From contig JBJDYV010000027.1 of the NCBI GenBank assembly GCA_051867655.1, positions 91,257-155,256 on the forward strand: a stretch of DNA of 64,000 bases, given 5' to 3'. Below, in pieces: positions 25,660 through 32,581 of this stretch. The translations under genes were made by a program, and so were the position numbers. The notes beneath the pieces are model-generated. The model did not search any database, was not told the origin of the DNA, and was given only the letters and a program-made list of their open reading frames with translations. Positions within the stretch are counted from its first letter, which is position 1; each line of letters opens with the position of its first letter. This stretch comes from JAJPXI01 sp051867655 (lineage in GTDB: Bacteria; Bacillota; Clostridia; Oscillospirales; Oscillospiraceae).

Positions 25660-25898
25660 GCGAATAAACCGCGATGCGGTTTATTCGCGCGGCATATGCC
25701 GCGCAATTTCATAAAAGCGGCTCTTTTGAACCGTTTTTATGAAATTCAGCCATTAAATCAATGCGTATATCCATTGATGTGGCGCACCACAGCAATGGAT
25801 GGTGCAAGGTTTTTGAGCGAAACCGGTCAAAAACCTTGCACTTGAACAAAGCCAGTCGGCCTTGAAAGCCTTAGCTTTCAAGGCTTACGGCTTTGTTC
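25660..25898. repeat. array of consecutive palindromes between yqfC and yqfD
   Basis: Six inverted repeats follow each other: GCGAATAAACCGC/GCGGTTTATTCGC (25660-25688); the perfect palindrome GCGCGGCATATGCCGCGC (25687-25704); ATTTCATAAAA.../...TTTTATGAAAT (25706-25745); ATCAATG/CATTGAT (about 25756-25778); TGCAAGGTTTTTGA/TCAAAAACCTTGCA (25803-25840); and GAACAAAGCC/GGCTTTGTTC enclosing CCTTGAAAGC/GCTTTCAAGG (25844-25898). There is no coding frame. It looks like a dispersed multi-hairpin repeat inserted in the yqfCD operon, or a structured RNA. Confidence 0.7.
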
Positions 25899-25906
25899 AG
25901 TACGCA

Positions 25907-26176
25907 TTATGTCAATTCCACCGCATGGATATGTCCTGTAATCAGCAGCTCGGACACGTTCATGCTGCGCAGCTCCAGATCGCTGCCCAGCACCCGGATG
26001 ATCAGCTTGCCGCCGCTGATGTGGATCTCCTCCGTGCCGTAGGCCAGGATCCCCTTGTGATACTCCACCCGCAGCTCCCGGTCCCCCAGCAGCTCGATGC
26101 GGGGCAGCCCCGCCACGTCGGGGGGCAGGTCCAGCACCTGGGCCGTCTTTTCCAAAATGCTCTCCTTGCGCTCCAA
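25907..26176 (-). CDS. yqfC: sporulation protein YqfC
   Basis: An 89-residue protein of the YabP/YqfC family. LDLPPDVAGLPRIELLGDRE and GGKLIIRVLGSDLELRSMNV match the family, which is made under sporulation control and functions with YqfD. The start is TTG at 26176, supported by GGGAGGTG eight bases upstream; an ATG is not available at the N-terminus. It begins the yqfC-yqfD-phoH-ybeY-era group. Confidence 0.92.
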   Translation of the reverse strand: MERKESILEKTAQVLDLPPDVAGLPRIELLGDRELRVEYHKGILAYGTEEIHISGGKLIIRVLGSDLELRSMNVSELLITGHIHAVELT

Positions 26177-26234
26177 GTGGTTTCACCTCCCGAAAGCATA
26201 TGAAAGATTCGCCTTGCTTTTGCCTGTCCCACCG

Positions 26235-26275
26235 AAAAAGAACCGGGGACAGGCCTCGCAAAGCCCGTCCCCGGT
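26235..26275 (-). terminator. intrinsic terminator after TPR gene
   Basis: ACCGGGGAC / GTCCCCGGT stem with inner GGGC/GCCT pairing; T run on the minus strand from AAAAAGAA at 26235-26242. Confidence 0.85.
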
Positions 26276-26284
26276 CGCATCGTT

Positions 26285-27823
26285 TTATTCTTTGTTTTTT
26301 TCTTTTTCCTGATCCATGCGGGCCCATTCCTTCTTGTAGATCTTGGCCACGCGCAGCATATATTCCTGCGCCTCGGTCTGATAGCCCATCTTTTCGCACA
26401 CCGCGGACAGGGCGTTATAGACCGCGCAGAGGTTCATATGGTCCTTGCCGTACTTGTCCGTCAGGATCTTCCGGGCGCGCAGGAGCACCTCCTCGGCCTG
26501 CTTGTACTGACCGTCCGCGAACAGGAGGGCGCCCAGATTGTAGCAGTCCTCGGCCACGGAGAGGTGATCCGCCCCCACATTCTCCTCCAGGATGGAGATG
26601 GCTTCCCGCAAAAGCTCCGCGCCCTTTTGGTACTCCTCCATCCCCTGGTAGACCCCGGCCAGGTTCTCCAGACTCTGGGAGACGACCAGGTGCTTGGACC
26701 CGAACGCCTCCCGGCGAATGGCAAGGGCTTTGACATGCATCTGCTCCGCGTCGGCCAGGCTTCCTTCCTTCGCCAGCAGCACCGCCAGGTTGTTCAGGGA
26801 CTGGGCGACAGCGGGATGGTTCTCTCCCAGAGCCGCCTGGCGGGTCTTCAGCGCGGCTTCGTAGAGCGGCTTTGCCTCGTCCGTCTTTCCCTGGGCGAAA
26901 TAATACTCGCCCAGCGCGTTCTGGGCCTGTGCGGTGGATGCGTGCCCCTCCCCCAGCGTCTTCTTGTAGAGCTCGATCGCCTCTTTCAGACACGGCTCGA
27001 TCTTGTCGTTCTGCCCGGTCATCTGATACGCTTCCGCCTGTTTTTCCAGCAGGCGGGCGGTCTCGGGGTCCCCCTCCGGGAAGTTTTCCTTCAGGAAGGA
27101 GATCACCTGTCCCAGCAGAGGCTCCGCCGCCTGATACATTCCCCGGGCCATATAGTTCTCCGCCAGCTTGCCCAGTGCCTCCGCGAAGGCGGGGTGGTCG
27201 GGGCCCACCGTGTCCTCGTAGAGCTTCAGCGCCCGGCGCAGGATGGTCCCCGCCTGCTCCAGCTCGCCCGCGTCCCCCTGATAGGTGTCCGCCAGGCTGA
27301 CCAGGACCGGGCCCAGCTCGGGATTGGACTCCCCCCAGGTCTTTTCCAGAATGGCAACGGCCCGCTCCAACGCTTCGCGGGCTTCGCCGTTTCGTCCCTG
27401 GGGCCGCACGCTTTCCGCCAGACCAATCAGCGCCTGGACCAGGTCGATATGGTCCGCGCCCTGATTTTTCTCCCGAATGGCCAGTTCCTGGCGGAACAGC
27501 TTTTCCGCTTCCCCAAAGCGGTTCATCTCCACATACAAAACCGCCAGGCTGTACAGGGTCGTGGTGGTCTCAGGGTGCTCCGGGCCATAGACCTCCTGAT
27601 AGACCGAAAGGGCCTCCGCCTTGGCCTTCTCCGCGTTGGCGTAATCGCCCATCGTCTGGTACATTTCGCCCACATTGCTCAGGCCCAGCGCCAGATGCTG
27701 CCGGTCTCCGGCCTTTTGCGCGGCCTGCGCGGCTTTCTTTGCCGCCTCAAGGGCCTGCTCGTAGCTGCCCTTCTGAAACAGATCGATCGCTTCCTGATTC
27801 AGTTCATCCCAATTGTATGCCAT
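26285..27823 (-). CDS. tetratricopeptide (kinesin-light-chain type) repeat protein
   Basis: A 512-residue cytoplasmic protein made almost wholly of about eleven 42-residue TPR units. Each carries the LxxAExLxxxALxIRxxxxGxxHP pattern, for example EAEKLFRQELAIREKNQGAD and DAEQMHVKALAIRREAFGSK. Such arrays form a superhelix for protein binding. No enzymatic domain, signal peptide or membrane helix is present, and the C-terminus is a charged KEKNKE tail. It is divergent from the molybdoenzyme operon across a 426-base gap. The partner is unknown; involvement with the divergent operon is possible but unsupported. Confidence 0.88.
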   Translation of the reverse strand: MAYNWDELNQEAIDLFQKGSYEQALEAAKKAAQAAQKAGDRQHLALGLSNVGEMYQTMGDYANAEKAKAEALSVYQEVYGPEHPETTTTLYSLAVLYVEMNRFGEAEKLFRQELAIREKNQGADHIDLVQALIGLAESVRPQGRNGEAREALERAVAILEKTWGESNPELGPVLVSLADTYQGDAGELEQAGTILRRALKLYEDTVGPDHPAFAEALGKLAENYMARGMYQAAEPLLGQVISFLKENFPEGDPETARLLEKQAEAYQMTGQNDKIEPCLKEAIELYKKTLGEGHASTAQAQNALGEYYFAQGKTDEAKPLYEAALKTRQAALGENHPAVAQSLNNLAVLLAKEGSLADAEQMHVKALAIRREAFGSKHLVVSQSLENLAGVYQGMEEYQKGAELLREAISILEENVGADHLSVAEDCYNLGALLFADGQYKQAEEVLLRARKILTDKYGKDHMNLCAVYNALSAVCEKMGYQTEAQEYMLRVAKIYKKEWARMDQEKEKNKE

Positions 27824-28249
27824 GCGTGTTCTCCCATCTTAATATAAAATATATTTAAATTTTAGTTTATCATATCTGTAATTTTCTTGTCAATTGGCTA
27901 TGATGCTTCAATCCCGGTCAAATCTTTGTCAATCTTCCCCCCTAGAGAGATCTTTTTGGATATGTTATAATTGCAACAAAGCAGGGAGAGAATCTCGGTT
28001 CGAGTTTACATCGTGGGGAAGTATTGCAGCTGCTCTCAAAAGAGCGAATCTTCCCTGCCGCCGCGTGCGAAAATGAATCATTACTTTTGCACAACCCCGG
28101 GTGGAAAAAAACGCGTTCGATTATCTCTGATTAACCAAAAAGAACAGCACAAATTCTCGAAATCCTCCCCTTTACATTAATTTTTTGGCAATGTATAATG
28201 AATCAGTTCAGAGTGTACCCCGACAAAAAGGAGTAAAGGAGAAAAAGGT
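27824..28249. other. 426-base AT-rich regulatory gap
   Basis: No gene was found. The gap carries a clear sigma-A promoter at 28171-28199 for the downstream operon. An extended -10 (TGTTATAAT) lies near 27962-27970, without a good -35. From about 27978 to 28060 there are inverted segments (GCAGGGAG with CTTCCCTGC, and GCTCTCAAAAGAGC) that could form a structured RNA or a regulator site. The GGTTCGAGT near 27998 resembles a tRNA T-loop by chance only. Confidence 0.5.
28171..28199 (+). promoter_or_regulatory. strong sigma-A promoter of molybdoenzyme operon
   Basis: TTTACA (28171-28176), 17-base spacer, perfect TATAAT (28194-28199). AAGGAG occurs twice before the first ATG at 28250. Confidence 0.88.
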
Positions 28250-29065
28250 ATGGACACTTTGTCTTATTTCGCCACCCAAAGCGCCTTCACCGACCCGGGC
28301 GATTACAGCGGGCTGTTCGCAGACCTGCCGAAGACCGTTCCGGAGCTCTGTCAGGTCGTCCAGGGCGTGTGCCTGGATTACCGGGAGCGGTACAAGTATC
28401 CCATCGTGAACGAGCGTCTGCTGGACATCGACGCACTCTACGCCGAGGCCCTTCTCAAGGCCATCATGGCGCTGGACAAGAGCCCCCTGACCGTGGTCCG
28501 CGCCCCTGAGAACCGCTTCACCGCCACTTGCAGCGACTTCGCCAACCTGTTCTGCTCCATGGCCCGCCACCAGGGCATCCCCGCCCGCAAGCGCGTCGGC
28601 TTCGTGGACGGCAAGAGCTGGGAGATCGCCGAGTACTGGGACGGCAGCGCCTGGAAGCAGATCGACCCGTCCGGTCTGACCGAGGGCGCGTTCGTGCCGG
28701 CCGCCGAGGCCTGGCAGGCCTGCCGCAACGGAAAGCAGGACCCCGAGCAGTTCACCGGCGACAGCGAGGCCAAGCCCCACGGTATGGACATCCTGCGTAT
28801 TAACCTGATCCTGGATCTGGCCGCCATGACCAAGCGTGAGCTGCTGACCTGGGACCGCTATGCCTGGATGATGCGCCCCCTGGACGACTTCAGTGACCGG
28901 GCCTGGGCCATCCTGGACAAGGTCGCTGAGCTCCTGCTGGCCGGCGATGAGGCTCTGGAAGAGCTGCAGGCCCTGTATGAGCGTGAGGAAGGCCTGCAGG
29001 TCCCCCGCATCATCGTGCGCGACTCCCCGGTGGCGCCCCCCCACAAGGCAGAACTGACCTTCTGA
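28250..29065 (+). CDS. transglutaminase-fold protein, likely non-catalytic
   Basis: A 271-residue soluble protein. Residues about 85-140 match the transglutaminase/papain-like core: FTATCSDFANLFCSMARHQG and GIPARKRVGF around Cys94, then SWEIAEYWDGSAWKQIDPS with the expected Asp139. The catalytic His that normally precedes the W in this second block (HW...EYWDG) is replaced by Ser123, so a classical Cys-His-Asp triad is not formed. It is the first gene of the operon, 46 bases before the large molybdoenzyme subunit. Codon use is as strongly biased as in the following genes. A folding, maturation or substrate-handling role for the molybdoenzymes is inference from position. Confidence 0.78.
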   Translation: MDTLSYFATQSAFTDPGDYSGLFADLPKTVPELCQVVQGVCLDYRERYKYPIVNERLLDIDALYAEALLKAIMALDKSPLTVVRAPENRFTATCSDFANLFCSMARHQGIPARKRVGFVDGKSWEIAEYWDGSAWKQIDPSGLTEGAFVPAAEAWQACRNGKQDPEQFTGDSEAKPHGMDILRINLILDLAAMTKRELLTWDRYAWMMRPLDDFSDRAWAILDKVAELLLAGDEALEELQALYEREEGLQVPRIIVRDSPVAPPHKAELTF

Positions 29066-29111
29066 TTCCGTAACCAAATACCTATATTTCAAAGAAGGAG
29101 AGGTATCCGTA

Positions 29112-31724
29112 ATGTCCAATAAAGAGCAGACCTTTACCACATTCAGAAGTACGGGCTACTCGGCTTTTTGTAACGGCTCTCACATTGCCGCGGTCGACGT
29201 GAAGGACGGCAAGATCCTCCGTATCCGCCCCTTCCGCTACGACTGGAAGTACTCCAATGAGCACATCAATCCCTGGCGGATCGAAGCCCGCGGCAAGGTC
29301 CTGGAGGCCCCGACCAAAACCTCCTGCGGCCCCATGGGCATCACTTGGAAGAAGAGCATTTACTCCCCCAACCGTATTCTGTACCCCATCAAGCGCGTGG
29401 ACTGGGATCCCAAGGGCGACCGGCACCCGGAGACCCGCGGTATTTCCGGCTATGAGCGCATCTCCTGGGATGAGGCCCTCGACATCATCGAGAGCGAGAT
29501 CCGCCGTATCATCGACACCTACGGTCCCTACGCCATCTACGCCCAGGGCGACGGCCACGGCGAGACCAAGATGGTCCACGGCCCCCACGGCTGTATGTTC
29601 AAGCTGCTGGACCTGCTGGGCGGCTTTACCATGCAGATCCGCAACGCCGACTCCTGGGAGGGTTGGTTCTGGGGCACCAAGCACTTCTGGGGCGGCGAGC
29701 CCTTCGGCCTGATGCCCAACTGCTCCAACCTGTACACCGACGTCGCCAAGCACAGCGAGCTGCTGCTGTACGAGGCCTGCGACCCCTGCACCACCACCCG
29801 CGGCTTCTGCTCCGGCGACCAGGTCAGCCGGTTCTGCCTGTTCTATCGTGAGATCGGCATTGAGACCATTTACATCTGCCCCGACCTGAACTATGGTGCC
29901 GCCGTGTTCGCGGACAAGTGGATCCCCATTCTGCCCAACACCGACTCCGCCATGCATCTGGCCATTGCCTATCAGTGGCTGATCAACGGTACTTACGACA
30001 AGGAATATCTGGACACCCACTCCGTGGGCTTTGACAAGTTCGCCGACTACGTCCTGGGCAAGGAGGACGGCGTGCCCAAGACTCCCGAGTGGGCCTCCCC
30101 CAAGTGCGGCGTTCCCACCCGCATCATCAAGGCTCTGGCCAAGCACTGGGCCGAGAAGGTCACCTCCGTGGTCCACGGCTTCGGCGGCCCGTACATCCGC
30201 GGCCCCTACTCCCACGAGGTCGCCCGTATCGAGGGCTGTCTGCTGGGCATGCAGGGCATGGGCAAGCCCGGCGTCCACTCCATGTGCTTCAACAACCGCG
30301 CCGTGTTCGGCTCCGAGGATCACCCCGTGGCTCCTCCCACTCCCTGCTCCGTCATGCATGAGCCCCACCAGCTGAACGTCCGTGCCGCCTACACCGGCTA
30401 CAACCCCTTCCCCTGGCAGGGTCTGCCCAAGCAGTGCATCCCCGAGACCCTGGTGCACGACGCCATCCTGAACGGCCACTTCGAGATCTACGGCTCCTCC
30501 CTGCAGGTCACCCCTGCCGCCGAGCAGTTCATCAAGTACACCTATCCCGCCGAGGGCTGCTCCCCCATCCACATGATGTGGTCCGACACCCCCTGCCTGA
30601 CCACCTGCTGGAACGACTCCAACAAGACCATCGAGGCCTTCCGTCATCCCTCCATCGAGTTCTTCCTGGTCCAGCATCCCCGTATGGAGAACGACTGTCT
30701 GTTCGCCGACATGGTGCTGCCCGTCAACACCAAGTACGAGGAGGACGACATCGGCGACGACCGTGAGTCCGCCGCCTTCGACCTGATCTATCTGGAGGAC
30801 CGCTGCATCGAGCCTCTGGGCGAGTCCTACTCCGACTACGAGATCGTCTGCATGATTGCTGACCGCCTGGGCCTGCTGAAGGAGTACACCGACGGCGAGT
30901 CTGTTCAGGACAAGATCCGCAAGGGCTTCGACCAGTCCGGCGTGCCCGAGCTGGGCCTGTGCACCTGGGAGGAGTTCCGCGAGAAGGGCTACTTCGTCGT
31001 TCCCTGCGATCCCAACTGGGAGAGCTACCGCCCCGGCCTGAACGAGTTCTACGAGGATCCCTCCAAGTATCCTCTGGAGACTCCCTCCGGCCTGCTGGAG
31101 TACGAGTCCATCAACCTGAAGAAGTACTTCCCCGACGACAAGGAGCGTCCCCCCGTCCCCCACTGGGTCGAGAGCAGCGAGTTCCACGACGAGCGCATCG
31201 GCGGCGAGCGCGCCAAGCTGTACCCCATGCTGGTCATCTCCAACCACCCCCGTCACCGCACCCACGCCAACATGGACGACAACGACTGGTTCCACGAAAT
31301 CGTCACCTGTAAGGTCCGCGGCGAGGACGGCTATATGTATGAGCCCGTGTGGCTGCATCCCACCGACGCTGAAAAGCGCGGCATCAAGGACGGCGACGTG
31401 GTCGAGGTTTACAACGAGCGCGGCATCGTTCTGGGCGGCGCCAAGGTCTGGGAGCGCATCATGCCCGGCGTCATCTACATGGATCACGGCTCCCGCGCCG
31501 ACTTCATCGTCCCCGGCAAGATCGACCGCGGCGGCGCCATCAACCTGATCACCCCCCACAACACCACCTCCAAGAACTGCGCCGGCATGGTCTGCTCCGG
31601 CTTCCTGGCCGATGTGCGCAAGTGCGACATCGAGGGGATGCGCAAGCAGTACCCCGAAGCCTTCAACCGGCCCTACAGCAAGGATTCCGGTCTGGTCTTC
31701 GAGCGTGTCATTGTGAAGAAGTAA
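29112..31724 (+). CDS. transhydroxylase-like molybdopterin oxidoreductase, large subunit 1
   Basis: An 870-residue DMSO-reductase-family catalytic subunit, close in length to AthL (875) of the Pelobacter acidigallici pyrogallol-phloroglucinol transhydroxylase. It lacks the N-terminal Cys motif for an FeS cluster, as AthL does. NADSWEGWFWG places Asp180-Ser181-Trp182 where AthL has its Mo-binding Ser and neighbouring Asp, and GDGHGE offers a His near 149 where AthL has a catalytic His. C-terminal YPMLVISNHPRHRTHANMDD and WLHPTDAEKRGIKDGDVVEVYN belong to the molybdopterin-dinucleotide-binding domain. No Tat signal is present, so it is cytoplasmic. The small subunit is 12 bases downstream. The exact substrate cannot be read; a polyhydroxylated aromatic is likely. 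Confidence 0.85.
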   Translation: MSNKEQTFTTFRSTGYSAFCNGSHIAAVDVKDGKILRIRPFRYDWKYSNEHINPWRIEARGKVLEAPTKTSCGPMGITWKKSIYSPNRILYPIKRVDWDPKGDRHPETRGISGYERISWDEALDIIESEIRRIIDTYGPYAIYAQGDGHGETKMVHGPHGCMFKLLDLLGGFTMQIRNADSWEGWFWGTKHFWGGEPFGLMPNCSNLYTDVAKHSELLLYEACDPCTTTRGFCSGDQVSRFCLFYREIGIETIYICPDLNYGAAVFADKWIPILPNTDSAMHLAIAYQWLINGTYDKEYLDTHSVGFDKFADYVLGKEDGVPKTPEWASPKCGVPTRIIKALAKHWAEKVTSVVHGFGGPYIRGPYSHEVARIEGCLLGMQGMGKPGVHSMCFNNRAVFGSEDHPVAPPTPCSVMHEPHQLNVRAAYTGYNPFPWQGLPKQCIPETLVHDAILNGHFEIYGSSLQVTPAAEQFIKYTYPAEGCSPIHMMWSDTPCLTTCWNDSNKTIEAFRHPSIEFFLVQHPRMENDCLFADMVLPVNTKYEEDDIGDDRESAAFDLIYLEDRCIEPLGESYSDYEIVCMIADRLGLLKEYTDGESVQDKIRKGFDQSGVPELGLCTWEEFREKGYFVVPCDPNWESYRPGLNEFYEDPSKYPLETPSGLLEYESINLKKYFPDDKERPPVPHWVESSEFHDERIGGERAKLYPMLVISNHPRHRTHANMDDNDWFHEIVTCKVRGEDGYMYEPVWLHPTDAEKRGIKDGDVVEVYNERGIVLGGAKVWERIMPGVIYMDHGSRADFIVPGKIDRGGAINLITPHNTTSKNCAGMVCSGFLADVRKCDIEGMRKQYPEAFNRPYSKDSGLVFERVIVKK

Positions 31725-31736
31725 GGAGGAGAGACA

Positions 31737-32561
31737 ATGGGAAAAGTATTACTGGTCGATATTACCAGATGTAACGGCTGCTACAGCTGCCAGCTCTCCT
31801 GCAAGGACGAGCATGTCACCAACGATTGGATGCCCTACGCTAAGCCCCAGCCCAACACCGGCCATTTCTGGTGGAAGACCACCGAGACCGTGCAGGGCAC
31901 CGTGCCCAAGGTCCGTGTCCACTACATGCATGAGATGTGCCAGCACTGCGAGAACCCCAAGTGCATTGAGGCCTGCAAGACCAAGGCCATCTACAAGCGC
32001 GAGGACGGTCTCGTCCTCATCGACCCCGCCAAGTGCCGCGGCACCCGCTCCTGCATCGACGCCTGCCCCTACGGCGCGATCTACTTCAACAAGGACCTGA
32101 ACATTGCCCAGAAGTGCACCGGCTGCGCCCACCTGCTGGATAACGAAGGCTGGACCGAGCCGCGCTGCGTGCAGTCCTGCCCGACCGACGCTCTGATTTA
32201 CGGTGAGTATGATGAGCTGAAGGACCGCCTGGGCGAGTTCGAGCAGCTGCATCCCGAGTACGGCACCGGTCCCCGCGTGTACTACAAGGGCCTGCTGAAC
32301 AAGTACTTCGTCGCCGGTGAGATCTACGACTCCGTCAAGGACGAGTGCCTGGAGGGCGTCACCGTCACCCTGATTGACGCCGAGGGCAAGGAGGTCTCCA
32401 CCCTGAAGACCGACGTGTTCGGCGACTTCTGGTTCGAGCGCTGCGTACCCGGCAAGTACTCCGTCAGGATCGAGATGGACGGCTACCCCGCCAAGACCAT
32501 CGCTGACATCGACGCCACGGAGAAAGACGTCAACATCGGCAGCATTGATCTGGCCGTCTGA
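31737..32561 (+). CDS. transhydroxylase-like small subunit 1, ferredoxin domains plus transthyretin-like domain
   Basis: A 274-residue electron-transfer subunit, the same length as AthS. Four Cys motifs are seen: CNGCYSCQLSC (12-22), CQHCENPKCIEAC (68-80), CRGTRSCIDACP (second Cys replaced by Thr) and CTGCAHLL with CVQSCP. This gives 15 cysteines, enough for three [4Fe-4S] clusters and an incomplete fourth site. The last ~75 residues (GEIYDSVKDECLEGVTVTLI, then FGDFWFERCVPGKYSV) form a beta-sandwich of the transthyretin/Cna-B type, as known for AthS. It follows its large subunit by 12 bases. Confidence 0.87.
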   Translation: MGKVLLVDITRCNGCYSCQLSCKDEHVTNDWMPYAKPQPNTGHFWWKTTETVQGTVPKVRVHYMHEMCQHCENPKCIEACKTKAIYKREDGLVLIDPAKCRGTRSCIDACPYGAIYFNKDLNIAQKCTGCAHLLDNEGWTEPRCVQSCPTDALIYGEYDELKDRLGEFEQLHPEYGTGPRVYYKGLLNKYFVAGEIYDSVKDECLEGVTVTLIDAEGKEVSTLKTDVFGDFWFERCVPGKYSVRIEMDGYPAKTIADIDATEKDVNIGSIDLAV

Positions 32562-32581
32562 CCATAGAGGAGGAAGAGAAA

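Noticed and set aside
27975..28050. Possible tRNA (GGTTCGAGT T-loop-like string)
   Set aside because: No acceptor stem, D-arm or anticodon stem can be formed around it.
29082..31559. 825-codon minus-strand frame antisense to large subunit 1
   Set aside because: Mirror-frame artefact of codon bias in the molybdoenzyme gene; composition is repetitive Val/Gly/Asp/Leu/His and no domain is recognisable. The same applies to the antisense frames at 32483-34870, 42163-44427 and 57500-59734.
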